Made by a program: the position numbers and the translations under genes. The notes below the pieces were generated by a model that did no database searches, had not been told where the DNA came from, and saw only the letters and a program-made list of their open reading frames with translations. A stretch of 64,000 nt of DNA from an uncultured Bacteroidales bacterium (lineage in GTDB: Bacteria; Bacteroidota; Bacteroidia; Bacteroidales; Paludibacteraceae), in the NCBI GenBank assembly GCA_946411385.1, contig CAMKDV010000005.1, positions 145,439 through 209,438 of the forward strand, in the 5' to 3' direction. Each line of letters begins with the position of its first letter. The first letter of the stretch is position 1. Positions 14,142-23,906 of this stretch are shown one piece after another.

Positions 14142-16340
14142 TTAGTTGCCCAGGTCGCTATGGAACTGGATGCGGACGAGACGCACTTCGACTTCGGTAT
14201 AGTAATCCTCGCCCAGCTCCTCCATGGCTTTCTTGATATTGTCGGACTCGGCATGTTTGAAATAGTCGTAGATCTCCTCGACAGCATCGGGGTCGATCAC
14301 CTCCTCAAGGAAGTAACGGATATTGAGCTTGGTACCGGAATAGACGATCGCCTCGACCTCTTTGATCAGTTCCTCGATAGACATGCCGAAGCGGATGGCA
14401 AGATCGTCAAGCGCCACTCGGCGGTCGATAGCCTCGATGATAGCCACTTTGTGGGCAGACTTATGCGCCACGGTCTTGACGCGCAGGTCTTCGGGACGGA
14501 TGATCTCGTTCTCCTCGACATACTCCTTGATGACCTTGAGGAACTCTGCGCCATATCGTTTGGCTTTACCTGCACCTACGCCCGGGATGTTCTGCAACTC
14601 TTCCACGGTGATGGGGTAGAAGGTAGCCATGGCCTCGAGGCTGGGGTCCTGGAAGATGACGTAGGGCGGTACCTCGTGGATCTTGGCCATCTTCTTGCGC
14701 AGATCTTTGAGGATGCTGAACAGCTCGTCGTCGGCGGCCGAAGAGCCGATCATGTGCTGCTGCATATTCTCTTCGGCATCTTCGCTCGTTACCTCGATAG
14801 GAATCTCGAACTTGGAGGGCTTGCGCAGGAACTTCTTGCCTTGCGGGGTGATATGTACGCTGCCGTAGGTGTTGGCATCCTTCTGGAGGAAGCCGTGCAG
14901 CAGCGCTTCTTTCATGATGGCTTGCAGCAGTGACTCTTCCTCATCGGAGGCGATGCCGAAGTTCTCGAGCTTGTTATGCTCGAAGCTGAGCACGTCGGGC
15001 GTATCGTTGCCGTGAAGGATATCGATGATATGTTCGGGTTTGAAGCGCTCGTTGCAGTCCTGGACGGTTTCGATCATCAATCCGAGCAGCTCGGTAGCAT
15101 CGTACTGGCGGAAGACTTTGTTGCAATTGTCGCAGCATCCGCAGTTCTCCTCGGTATATCGCTCGCCGAAATAGTGCAGGAGCAAGCGTCGGCGGCAGGT
15201 GGAAGCCTCCATGTACTGTTGTGTTTCCGCCAGCAGCTGGTTGGAAATCTCCGCTTCCTGCATATTGTTCTCCTGCCTGCTCTTGTCCTGCTGGAAAGAG
15301 CGCAGGCGCTCGATATCCTTGGGCGAGTAGAAGCAGAGACATCGTCCTTCGCCGCCGTCACGTCCGGCACGGCCGGTCTCCTGATAGTAGCCTTCGAGCG
15401 ACTTGGGCACATCATAATGGATGACAAAACGTACGTCGGGCTTGTCGATACCCATACCGAAAGCGATGGTGGCTACGATGACCTGACATTTCTCCATGAG
15501 GAAAGCATCCTGATTCTTGGAGCGCTCCTCGGTATCCATGCCGGCATGATAGGGCAGGGCAGAGATATTATTCACCTGCAGGATCTGCGCCATCGATTCC
15601 ACTTCCTTACGCGCCATACAATATACTATACCGGACTTGCCGTCCATCTGCTTGATGAAGCGGACCAGATCCTTGTTGACATCCTCGGTCTTGGGTCGTA
15701 CCTCGTAATAGAGGTTGGGCCGATTGAAGGATGACTTGAAGATCGTGGCATCGGTGATGACAAGGTTCTTCTGGATATCCTGCTGCACTTTGGGCGTAGC
15801 GGTAGCGGTGAGGGCGATGATAGGCGCCGCGCCGATCTTCTCGATAAGCGGACGGATATTGCGGTACTCAGGCCGGAAATCATGTCCCCACTCGGAGATA
15901 CAATGCGCCTCGTCGATGGCATAGAAGCTGACTTTGACGCCTTGTAGGAGCTCGACATTCTCGGACTTCTGCAATCCTTCGGGCGCCATATAGAGCAGCT
16001 TGGTCTTGCCGGCGATGATATCGTCGTGCACGGCATGGATCTCCGGACGGGAGAGTGAGGAGTTGATGAAATGGGCAATGCTATCCTCGTCGTAATAGCT
16101 GCGCATGGCATCCACCTGATTCTTCATCAGGGCTATCAGCGGCGAGATAACAATGGCAACGCCGTCCATCAGCAACGCCGGCAACTGGTAGCAAAGACTC
16201 TTGCCGCCACCGGTAGGCATCAGGACGAACGTGTTCTTTCCATCCATCACATTATTGATGATGGCTTCCTGGTTTCCTTTGAAGTTGTCAAACCCAAAAT
16301 TGTGCTGCAATGCAGCGATCAATTGCTCGTGTCTAGTCAT
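14142..16340 (-). CDS. recQ: ATP-dependent DNA helicase RecQ
   Basis: RecQ unwinds DNA 3' to 5' in recombination and repair. From ATG 16340 the protein has 732 residues: superfamily 2 helicase core with Walker A PTGGGKS, DEAH box (YAIDEAHCISEWGHDFRPEY), motif VI in YYQETGRAGRDG, then a zinc-binding region (CxxRRxxLLHYFGE with CxCCDNC), a winged helix, and an HRDC domain (LQNIPGVGAGKAKRYG). An extra C-terminal domain of about 120 residues is typical for Bacteroidota. A longer upstream frame has no ribosome site and runs through the promoter, so I reject it. Confidence 0.95.
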   Translation of the reverse strand: MTRHEQLIAALQHNFGFDNFKGNQEAIINNVMDGKNTFVLMPTGGGKSLCYQLPALLMDGVAIVISPLIALMKNQVDAMRSYYDEDSIAHFINSSLSRPEIHAVHDDIIAGKTKLLYMAPEGLQKSENVELLQGVKVSFYAIDEAHCISEWGHDFRPEYRNIRPLIEKIGAAPIIALTATATPKVQQDIQKNLVITDATIFKSSFNRPNLYYEVRPKTEDVNKDLVRFIKQMDGKSGIVYCMARKEVESMAQILQVNNISALPYHAGMDTEERSKNQDAFLMEKCQVIVATIAFGMGIDKPDVRFVIHYDVPKSLEGYYQETGRAGRDGGEGRCLCFYSPKDIERLRSFQQDKSRQENNMQEAEISNQLLAETQQYMEASTCRRRLLLHYFGERYTEENCGCCDNCNKVFRQYDATELLGLMIETVQDCNERFKPEHIIDILHGNDTPDVLSFEHNKLENFGIASDEEESLLQAIMKEALLHGFLQKDANTYGSVHITPQGKKFLRKPSKFEIPIEVTSEDAEENMQQHMIGSSAADDELFSILKDLRKKMAKIHEVPPYVIFQDPSLEAMATFYPITVEELQNIPGVGAGKAKRYGAEFLKVIKEYVEENEIIRPEDLRVKTVAHKSAHKVAIIEAIDRRVALDDLAIRFGMSIEELIKEVEAIVYSGTKLNIRYFLEEVIDPDAVEEIYDYFKHAESDNIKKAMEELGEDYYTEVEVRLVRIQFHSDLGN

Positions 16341-16359
16341 GCGATTTCGAAAATTTAGG

Positions 16360-16391
16360 CAAATATACAAAAAAGTTTCTATATCTGCAAA
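16360..16391 (-). promoter_or_regulatory. Promoter of recQ
   Basis: On the minus strand TTTG (16388-16391), 20 bases, TATATTTG (16360-16367), 19 bases before the ATG. Confidence 0.7.
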
Positions 16392-16407
16392 TTTTTTCGG
16401 CAAAATA

Positions 16408-16439
16408 TTTGCAAATTCCAAAAAAAAATTGTAACTTTG
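16408..16439 (+). promoter_or_regulatory. Promoter of the starch-uptake operon
   Basis: TTTG (16408-16411), 20 bases, TAACTTTG (16432-16439). It is back-to-back with the recQ promoter. The genes from 16514 to 25271 run the same way with short gaps and no internal consensus promoter that I can see. Confidence 0.75.
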
Positions 16440-16513
16440 CAGCCGGTTTGTAAAGTCAGGGTATATTTTGCCCTAATAAACTTGAAGATGTAACAATAAA
16501 ATAGTGCTATACT

Positions 16514-17857
16514 ATGGCCAACACGAATCGCTCAATCGGGCAACTATTTAATTTGAGTTTCGGATTCTTCGGCGTACAGATTGCTTACGCGCTGCAGTCC
16601 GCCAACATCTCGCGTATTTTTGCCACATTAGGTGCTGACCCTCATCAGTTGAGTTTCTTCTGGGTGCTACCTCCGTTGATGGGTATGATCGTCCAGCCGC
16701 TGATAGGCAAGTATTCGGACAAGACGTGGACCCGTCTGGGCCGGCGCAAACCTTACTTGCTGGTAGGTGCGCTGATAGCCGTGGCGGTGATGATATTGCT
16801 GCCAAATGCGGGTGACTTCACGTTCTCGCAAGGCTTGTTTCTGGGTTTGAATGCCGCGATGTGGTTCGGATTGTTCAGCCTCATGTTCCTGGATACGAGT
16901 ATCAATATAGCCATGCAGCCGTTCAAGATGATGGTAGGCGACATGGTGAACGAGGAGCAGAAGGGTACGGCCTACGCCATCCAGTCGGCGTTGTGCAACG
17001 CCGGATCGGTAGTGGGGTACGTATTCCCGTACTTCTTTGCCTGGATAGGCATCAGCAACCTGGCTCCGGAGGGCGTGATACCTGATAGCGTGAAATGGTC
17101 GTTCTATATCGGCGCCGCCATCCTTATCGCGTGCGTACTATATACATTCTTTGCAGTGAAGGAGATGCCTCCGAAGGAGTATGCAGAGTTCCATGGTATC
17201 GACCCGAAGGCAGAGAAGGAAGAAAGCGATCCGGGCTTCATCCATCTGCTGGCTGAGGCTCCGTCGACCTTCTGGACGGTAGGTCTGGTACAGTTCTTCT
17301 GCTGGAGTGCGTTCCTATTCATGTGGACCTATTCTAACGGCGCGATAGCAGCGCAATGCTTCGGTTGGGACGGCTTGTCGACGGCTGTGGCTGAATTCCA
17401 GGACGCAGGTGACTGGGTAGGTATCGTATTCATGGTACAGGCAGTAGGTTCGCTGGTGTGGGCGCTGGTGCTCTCGCCGCTGGAGAAATGGGTAGGCAAC
17501 AAGGGTGCGTACGCCATCTCGCTGGCAGTAGGTGCAGCAGGCTTCATATCGACGATGTTCGTGACGAACCAGTACGTGCTGTTCATGTCGTACGGTCTGA
17601 TCGGTGCGGCTTGGGCTGCCATGCTGGCGCTGCCGTTCACGATCTTCACCAACTCGCTGAAGGGTGAGAACATGGGCTACTATCTGGGCCTGTTCAACTG
17701 CACGATCTGCCTGCCGCAGATATGCGCTGCGCTGATAGGCGGACTGATACTGAAGACCTTCTGCGGCGGTGAGCAGGTAGGTATGCTGGTAGTGGCAGGC
17801 GTGCTGCTGCTATGCGGAGCATTTGCGGTATTCCTGATCCGCGAGAAAGATGAGTAA
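16514..17857 (+). CDS. MFS sugar transporter, maltose/glucose type
   Basis: This 447-residue inner-membrane protein has about 12 hydrophobic segments. It opens with LFNLSFGFFGVQIAYALQSANISRIF and the loop GKYSDKTWTRLGRRKP, which mark the SLC45/GPH-like branch of the major facilitator superfamily, whose members carry sucrose, maltose or glucose with protons. A large loop after helix 6 carries EMPPKEYAEFHG. As first gene of an operon that ends in SusC, SusD and starch-binding genes, it most likely imports the maltose or glucose released in the periplasm. Substrate is inferred from context. Confidence 0.85.
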   Translation: MANTNRSIGQLFNLSFGFFGVQIAYALQSANISRIFATLGADPHQLSFFWVLPPLMGMIVQPLIGKYSDKTWTRLGRRKPYLLVGALIAVAVMILLPNAGDFTFSQGLFLGLNAAMWFGLFSLMFLDTSINIAMQPFKMMVGDMVNEEQKGTAYAIQSALCNAGSVVGYVFPYFFAWIGISNLAPEGVIPDSVKWSFYIGAAILIACVLYTFFAVKEMPPKEYAEFHGIDPKAEKEESDPGFIHLLAEAPSTFWTVGLVQFFCWSAFLFMWTYSNGAIAAQCFGWDGLSTAVAEFQDAGDWVGIVFMVQAVGSLVWALVLSPLEKWVGNKGAYAISLAVGAAGFISTMFVTNQYVLFMSYGLIGAAWAAMLALPFTIFTNSLKGENMGYYLGLFNCTICLPQICAALIGGLILKTFCGGEQVGMLVVAGVLLLCGAFAVFLIREKDE

Positions 17858-17886
17858 ATAAATAAAAAAAATACTAATCAAACATT

Positions 17887-18849
17887 ATGAAAAACAAATC
17901 TACAATTCTAATCATGGCTTTGGCCATTGTGACAGCCTTTGTCGGCTGTAAAAAGAATGAGATTGACGTAGAAGATGCACTGGGGAAAATCTCGGAAGAG
18001 ACCTTCCAGACTCTGGAGTATTGCAGCCAAATGAATGTGAACGGCTACAATATGGACGTCATTCAATTCCATTTTAATCATGCAGACAATACGGTAGAGA
18101 AAAAAGACTTCTCGTTTGGAGACGGCATTGCAGCTGTGTCTGAGTCGAAGACCTATTCGTTTGAGTGGGAAGATTTCTCGAATACTATGTTAGGAAGAAA
18201 AGCCAAACTCGTTGCAGGTGATGAAGTACTGCATTTGGTTTATCTTAATAATGTATTTACGTTAGATGAAGTGAAATTGTCAGAGAAGGAAGCTCTGGTT
18301 GATATAGCTTCTTCGATTGCTACGAATGTAGCTAACTCCGATTGGGCAGCGTATGACCCGATTTATGTGATGCAGGATCACTGGACAATGGATACCACCT
18401 GGTATGTTACTCACCGTCAGGGCAAGACCATCGTTGTAGATACGATTACCGGCCGTTTCAAACATGCGGAAAAGATCGCAGTAGGCGTTGCTTCGCAGAA
18501 GATTTCGTATATCCGCTTCTATGATGATGCTGCTTCTCATAGAAAGACATTGGCTTGGTCAAAAGGTGAGCAGGTTAACATCGTTACGCCGGATACAGTT
18601 ATTTTACCTCAAGTGCAGGATCCGAGCAAGAATGATACGATTATCACATTCACTATTGATGAACAACCTGCTACCCGTGTATTTGCAGACTCAGCCAATC
18701 ATTGGAGTTTTGCAAAGGTTCAGGACGGCTCATTTGATGTGCTGTTCAAACATACCGACAGCAGCGCAGATGAGACGCTGCAAATGTCCGCTTATTCGGA
18801 AAGTGCATTTACGCTGGATAACGTGATTTATCATAACCTGAAAAAATAA
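17887..18849 (+). CDS. Hypothetical lipoprotein of the starch operon
   Basis: This protein has 320 residues, with a short signal peptide and lipobox VGC (Cys at about 21) followed by KKNE. The second position after Cys is Lys, not an obvious surface-export signal. The rest looks beta-rich, with no domain I recognise. It sits between the transporter and SusC (6 bases before the SusC start), so it is probably co-expressed and may help bind or process glycans at an outer membrane face. Confidence 0.65.
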   Translation: MKNKSTILIMALAIVTAFVGCKKNEIDVEDALGKISEETFQTLEYCSQMNVNGYNMDVIQFHFNHADNTVEKKDFSFGDGIAAVSESKTYSFEWEDFSNTMLGRKAKLVAGDEVLHLVYLNNVFTLDEVKLSEKEALVDIASSIATNVANSDWAAYDPIYVMQDHWTMDTTWYVTHRQGKTIVVDTITGRFKHAEKIAVGVASQKISYIRFYDDAASHRKTLAWSKGEQVNIVTPDTVILPQVQDPSKNDTIITFTIDEQPATRVFADSANHWSFAKVQDGSFDVLFKHTDSSADETLQMSAYSESAFTLDNVIYHNLKK

Positions 18850-18855
18850 TCGAAT

Positions 18856-21800
18856 ATGAAAAACAATATATTCAATCTTCGCGCTCTGCTGATTTCATGT
18901 GTTCTATTTGTGGGACTGTCAGCATTCGCTCAGCTCTCGGTGCATGGTACTGTGATAGATGCTGCTAATGATGAACCCATTATTGGTGCTTCTATCCTCG
19001 AGATAGGTACTACTAATGGTACGATTACCGATTTTGACGGTAATTTCGATTTAACCGTTCAACAGGGAGCCAAACTCTCCATCTCCTATATGGGTTATAA
19101 GACTCAGGTATTGGATGCAGCCCCTCAGATGAACGTTCGTATGGGTGAAGACTCCGAGCTGCTGGAAGAGGTAGTGGTAGTAGGTTATGGTGTAGTGAAG
19201 AAAGGTGATGCTACCGGCTCCGTTACGGCTATCAAGCCCGATGAAATGAACAAAGGTTTGACCACCAACGCTCAGGACATGCTCCAGGGTAAGATTGCCG
19301 GTGTGAACGTAGTGGCAGCCGACGGTACCCCGGGTGGTGCAGGCTCAATCACTATTCGTGGTGGTGCTTCGCTGAACGCCTCCAACAGCCCGCTTATCGT
19401 TATCGATGGTTTGGCAATGGATGATAATGGTATTCAGGGTGTAGCTAACCCGCTATCGATGGTCAACCCTAATGATATCGAGAGCTTTACGGTCCTCAAG
19501 GACGCATCGGCAACTGCCATCTATGGTAGTCGCGCTTCGAACGGCGTCATCCTGATCACTACGAAGAAAGGTGCCAAAGGCAGCAAACCTAAAGTAAGTT
19601 ACGCCGGTAACATGTCGATCGGTACGCTGACCAATCGGACGCAAGTGTTTACTGCAGACGAGCTTCGCGGATATGCAACCGCTTTAGGTCATGGTGAAGA
19701 GAAGACGAACTCGTTGGGTACCGCCAGTACGGATTGGCAGGATCAGATCTATCGTACCACCATATCTACCGACCATAACGTATCAATCATGGGTGGTGTA
19801 AAGAACGATGTAGTGGATATGCCGTATCGTGCATCGGTGGGCTATACGCTGCAAAACGGTGCGATTAAGACATCGCAAATGCAGCGTGTTACGGCTTCGA
19901 TCAATCTCAACCCGTCGTTCTTGAACAATCACCTGGTATTCAATATCAATACCAAGGGAATGTATATCTACAACCATTATCCTGCCGGCGTTGTCGGTGC
20001 CGCTCTTTCGATGGATCCTACCATGCCCGTAAGAGGTGAGGCGGTAAATGCCAACGGAGATGTGCTGGTTGCACAAAACGTTCTTGACGGCTGGTTTGAC
20101 GGCTACTACCAGCGCGTTGTTTCTCCTTCCGGATATAACGACGATGCATGGCCTTATACAACGAATGCACAGACAACAGGCAACCCTGCCGCTGCATTGG
20201 CGCACAAGAACGACCGTGCGAATGCCGGTTCGTTTGTGGGAAATATCGAGGTTGACTACAAGATCCACGGTTTCGAAGATTTGCATATTCATGCTAATTT
20301 CGGTGCTGACTATTCCTATGGTAAGCAGAAAACGACAACGTCAATCTATGGATATGACAATCACTACTTCGGATGGGACGGCTGGAGCGACATGAGCAAG
20401 TACAACCTGCAGTTCTCAGCATATGCCCAATATGGACATGATTGGGAAGAGAGTAATCAGCATTTTGATGTGATGGTGGGTTACGAAAACCAATATTTCT
20501 ACCGTCACACCCAAAGCGATGGTTGGGGCACTTACCAGACTACGAATAAGGACCCTGAATTGGCAGGCAAGCCGTATAACAGATATACCTCTGTATATAT
20601 CACGGATAATGCGCTTCAGTCAGTATATGGCCGTATCAACTGGAACGGCTGGGATCAGCTGCTCGTTACGGCTACGTTCCGTGCGGATGCATCATCCCGC
20701 TTCGCTAAACTGAATTCAAAAGGACAGAATGCACGTTGGGGTCTGTTCCCGTCTTTGGCTATAGGCTGGAAGATTAAGGAGACCTTCATGAAAGATGTAC
20801 ACTGGGTGAACGACTTCAAGCTCCGTCTGGGCTACGGTATCACCGGTCAGCAGAACTTGGGTGTAGACTATTACTACCTGCCGACTTACACCACGGCTCA
20901 GGATCATGCATTCTACCCTGTTTTGGATGGCGGAACAGCCAATCCGCTGTATGCAGGCACAGATGCTAACGGTAACGCAGTGTATTATACCAGCCGTCCG
21001 GGTGTATATAATACCGACCTTACTTGGGAGAAAACATATACCAGCAATATCGGTATTGACTTTGCATTCCTGAACAACCGTATCAACGGTAATATTGACT
21101 ACTATCATCGTCGTACGAAAGACTTGCTCAGTACAGTGAATGTATCGGCAGGCTCTAACTTCAAGAACCAGATGCTGGGTAACATCGGTAGCCTCTACAA
21201 CCAAGGCATAGAGTTCGCCATCAATGCCGTGCTGGTTGATAATAAGAACTTCAAGTGGGATTTGGGATACAATGTAGCATGGAATCAGAACAAGATCACC
21301 CAGTTGCTGTCAGATGATCCCGATTACTTTGTGCCGACAGGCGGTATCAGTTCGGGTACGGGTAATACCATCCAAGCTCATAAAGTAGGCGAAGCCGCAA
21401 GCTCCTTCCTCGTATATGAGACGAAGGCAATGACCGATGAGAACGGTGTAGTACGTCATTATTTCGTAGACCGCAATAAGGATGGTCAGATCAACGATAA
21501 TGATAAGTATATCTACCACAGCCCTGCTGCACCTGTTACCATGGGTCTGCAAACAAAGTTCCAGTTCTACGGCTTTGACCTGGGCATCACGCTGCGTGCC
21601 AATATCGGCAACTATGTATACAACGATGTTTTGGCGGGCAACTTACAATGGGTAGAGGCTGATAAGGTATACCAGAACCAGAATGGCGGTTATCACTCCA
21701 TCTTGAAATCTGCTTTCACTTGCTATTACGGCGACAACATGCGTAGCGATGATATCCGTACGTATGTATGGAACTCTGAGACACAGGCCTACGAGATTGG

Positions 21801-22071
21801 TGTAGATCCCAAGGACGGAAAAGTCATCAACAACTCCAACTGGTATGCTTCTGACTTCTTTGTAGAGCGTGCTTCATTCTTGCGTATTGATAACATCACA
21901 CTCGGCTATAGTTTCAACAAGAAGGTACAGGGACGTGCTTACGTTACCGTATCTAACCCCTGCGTGTTCTCTTCATACAAGGGACTTGACCCTGAAGTAG
22001 GTGGCGGTATTGATAATAACATCTACCCCCGTAGTATGACCACGGTGATGGGTATCACCCTCCAATTCTAA
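18856..22071 (+). CDS. SusC/RagA-family TonB-linked outer-membrane transporter
   Basis: This 1071-residue outer-membrane channel imports oligosaccharides, here probably maltodextrins. It has a signal peptide ending ALSAFAQ-like, a carboxypeptidase-regulatory-like domain (about 25-100, VHGTVIDAANDEPIIGASI), a TonB-box-like EEVVVVGYG, the plug (GDATGSVTAI to ASATAIYGSRASNGVI) and a 22-strand barrel that ends in Phe (ITLQF). The pair with SusD directly downstream forms the usual bucket-and-lid complex. Energy comes from TonB-ExbBD; a tonB-exbD-exbB set lies at 59446-61680. Confidence 0.95.
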   Translation: MKNNIFNLRALLISCVLFVGLSAFAQLSVHGTVIDAANDEPIIGASILEIGTTNGTITDFDGNFDLTVQQGAKLSISYMGYKTQVLDAAPQMNVRMGEDSELLEEVVVVGYGVVKKGDATGSVTAIKPDEMNKGLTTNAQDMLQGKIAGVNVVAADGTPGGAGSITIRGGASLNASNSPLIVIDGLAMDDNGIQGVANPLSMVNPNDIESFTVLKDASATAIYGSRASNGVILITTKKGAKGSKPKVSYAGNMSIGTLTNRTQVFTADELRGYATALGHGEEKTNSLGTASTDWQDQIYRTTISTDHNVSIMGGVKNDVVDMPYRASVGYTLQNGAIKTSQMQRVTASINLNPSFLNNHLVFNINTKGMYIYNHYPAGVVGAALSMDPTMPVRGEAVNANGDVLVAQNVLDGWFDGYYQRVVSPSGYNDDAWPYTTNAQTTGNPAAALAHKNDRANAGSFVGNIEVDYKIHGFEDLHIHANFGADYSYGKQKTTTSIYGYDNHYFGWDGWSDMSKYNLQFSAYAQYGHDWEESNQHFDVMVGYENQYFYRHTQSDGWGTYQTTNKDPELAGKPYNRYTSVYITDNALQSVYGRINWNGWDQLLVTATFRADASSRFAKLNSKGQNARWGLFPSLAIGWKIKETFMKDVHWVNDFKLRLGYGITGQQNLGVDYYYLPTYTTAQDHAFYPVLDGGTANPLYAGTDANGNAVYYTSRPGVYNTDLTWEKTYTSNIGIDFAFLNNRINGNIDYYHRRTKDLLSTVNVSAGSNFKNQMLGNIGSLYNQGIEFAINAVLVDNKNFKWDLGYNVAWNQNKITQLLSDDPDYFVPTGGISSGTGNTIQAHKVGEAASSFLVYETKAMTDENGVVRHYFVDRNKDGQINDNDKYIYHSPAAPVTMGLQTKFQFYGFDLGITLRANIGNYVYNDVLAGNLQWVEADKVYQNQNGGYHSILKSAFTCYYGDNMRSDDIRTYVWNSETQAYEIGVDPKDGKVINNSNWYASDFFVERASFLRIDNITLGYSFNKKVQGRAYVTVSNPCVFSSYKGLDPEVGGGIDNNIYPRSMTTVMGITLQF

Positions 22072-22120
22072 TAAGTAAGAGGATAAGTAGAATAAAGAAA
22101 ACTTAAAATTAAACAGCGTT

Positions 22121-23842
22121 ATGAAATACACAAAAATATTCTTTGCTACCTTATTAGGTATGTGTCTGACAGCGTGCTCGCTTGATAGAACGCCATTGGA
22201 TCCTAATACGGACACTAAATTTAACAAGGATGCGGTGTTCGCTAAATGCTACGCTACGTTCGGTACGACCGGCCAGAAAGGTCCGGATGGTAACGGAGAC
22301 GTGGATGGCATTGACGAGGGTACATCGTCCTTCTATCGTATGTTCTGGGAACTGAATGAGTTCTGTACAGACGAAGGTTGGTGGATATGGAACGATGTAG
22401 GCTTGGCTGATATCCGTACGTTGACCTGGAGCTCGAGCAACGACTTGGTATATGGCTTGTATTCCCGTCTGAACTTTGATATTACGCTATGCAATTCATT
22501 CCTGGACAAGACTGTCGATTATACGGATGCCGAGACGTTAGCTCAGCGTGCAGAAGTACGGATGCTGCGTGCGATAAACTTCTACTATCTGTTGGATATG
22601 TTCTATCGCGTGCCGTTCTCACTGACTGTATCTCCCAACAAACCGATGCCGACTACTCGTCCGGAGTTGTTCAAATGGTTGGAGACAGAATGTCTGGAGT
22701 TGGCATCCGATCCGTATATTATCCAGGCAGGACAGCGAAGCAATAAATACCGTGTGGATCAGGCATGTGCATGGTTCCTGCTGATGCGTCTTTACCTCAA
22801 TGCTGAAGTATATAATGAATCCGCACTGGGTGCTCGCGATGGCGCACCGCGCTATGCTGATGCCAAGCAGTATGCCAAGAAATTGATGGACAGCTCATAC
22901 TCCCTGCATGGCTATGACAAATCCGCGAAGAAGGCCGTTGACTTGGCTGCTGAGCGTACGGATGACCATGTTTACTTCTCTGCTTACCAGCAGCTGTTTA
23001 TGGGAGATAATGATAATAACGGTGCTCAAAATGAGGCGATCTTCCTCATCTATCAGGATGCTATCCATTGCCTGAACTGGGGTGGTTCACGCTTCCTTGT
23101 CAGCGCCATGCGCGATGCGAACTATGTACCTTTCGGCTCGACGGATACATGGTCGTGCTTCCGCTCGTCGCCGGAGTTTGTATTTTACTGGGTTGACAAG
23201 AACAAGGCGTCTACTATAGCGCTCAATGAGTATCAGATGCCGGTAGCTTTAGGCGACGACCGTGCTATCATGGCCTCAATAACACAGGCCGGAAAGAAGA
23301 TGTCGTTGACCGGTAATGAAGCCGCTGACCTTTACGCATCGTGGTCAGTTCTTAAGTTCAATGGTATATACTCTACCGCAAAGACGACAACGCTAAAGGA
23401 CATCAATGGTAATGATTCTATCGTAGAAGCTCCGTGGATATGGGCTTCGCCTGTTGGCGAGCCGAAATGGCCGGATACGGATATTCCTTTGTTCCGTCTT
23501 GCCGAGGCTTATTTGACGTATGCCGAGGCTTGCTACCGTACAGGCGAACTGACTCCGGCTGTAGAGGCTGTCAACTGCCTGCGTCGTCGTGCCAACGCTC
23601 CGGAGATTACAACGCTGGACGACGAATCGTTAATGGTTGAGTGGGCAAAAGAGTTCTGGTGCGAAGGTCGTCGCCGTACCGACTTGATTCGATTTGGACA
23701 ATTTGCAGGTCCGAACGCTACTATGGTTTGGGAAGGACATAAGGCCGGTAAGGATGCGAAATATAATGTATATCCTATTCCGGAAAAGGATGTCACTGCC
23801 AATGAAAACTTAAAAGGTATAAATGAAGAAATAGGCTACTAA
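22121..23842 (+). CDS. SusD-family glycan-binding lipoprotein
   Basis: This 573-residue lipoprotein forms the lid over the SusC channel and binds the glycan. It has a lipobox TACS (Cys at about 19) followed by LDRTPLDPNTD, and TPR-like helices (AEVRMLRAINFYYLLDMFYRVPF is the classic SusD segment). Near the C-terminus it has RLAEAYLTYAEACYRTGEL and LRRRANAPEITT, then the WCEGRRRTDLIRFG motif. It starts 49 bases after SusC. Confidence 0.95.
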   Translation: MKYTKIFFATLLGMCLTACSLDRTPLDPNTDTKFNKDAVFAKCYATFGTTGQKGPDGNGDVDGIDEGTSSFYRMFWELNEFCTDEGWWIWNDVGLADIRTLTWSSSNDLVYGLYSRLNFDITLCNSFLDKTVDYTDAETLAQRAEVRMLRAINFYYLLDMFYRVPFSLTVSPNKPMPTTRPELFKWLETECLELASDPYIIQAGQRSNKYRVDQACAWFLLMRLYLNAEVYNESALGARDGAPRYADAKQYAKKLMDSSYSLHGYDKSAKKAVDLAAERTDDHVYFSAYQQLFMGDNDNNGAQNEAIFLIYQDAIHCLNWGGSRFLVSAMRDANYVPFGSTDTWSCFRSSPEFVFYWVDKNKASTIALNEYQMPVALGDDRAIMASITQAGKKMSLTGNEAADLYASWSVLKFNGIYSTAKTTTLKDINGNDSIVEAPWIWASPVGEPKWPDTDIPLFRLAEAYLTYAEACYRTGELTPAVEAVNCLRRRANAPEITTLDDESLMVEWAKEFWCEGRRRTDLIRFGQFAGPNATMVWEGHKAGKDAKYNVYPIPEKDVTANENLKGINEEIGY

Positions 23843-23906
23843 TATTAATATAGTGTAACTTATTAATTAATTTTTATTAACCAAATTTTATTAACAAAAA
23901 ATCATT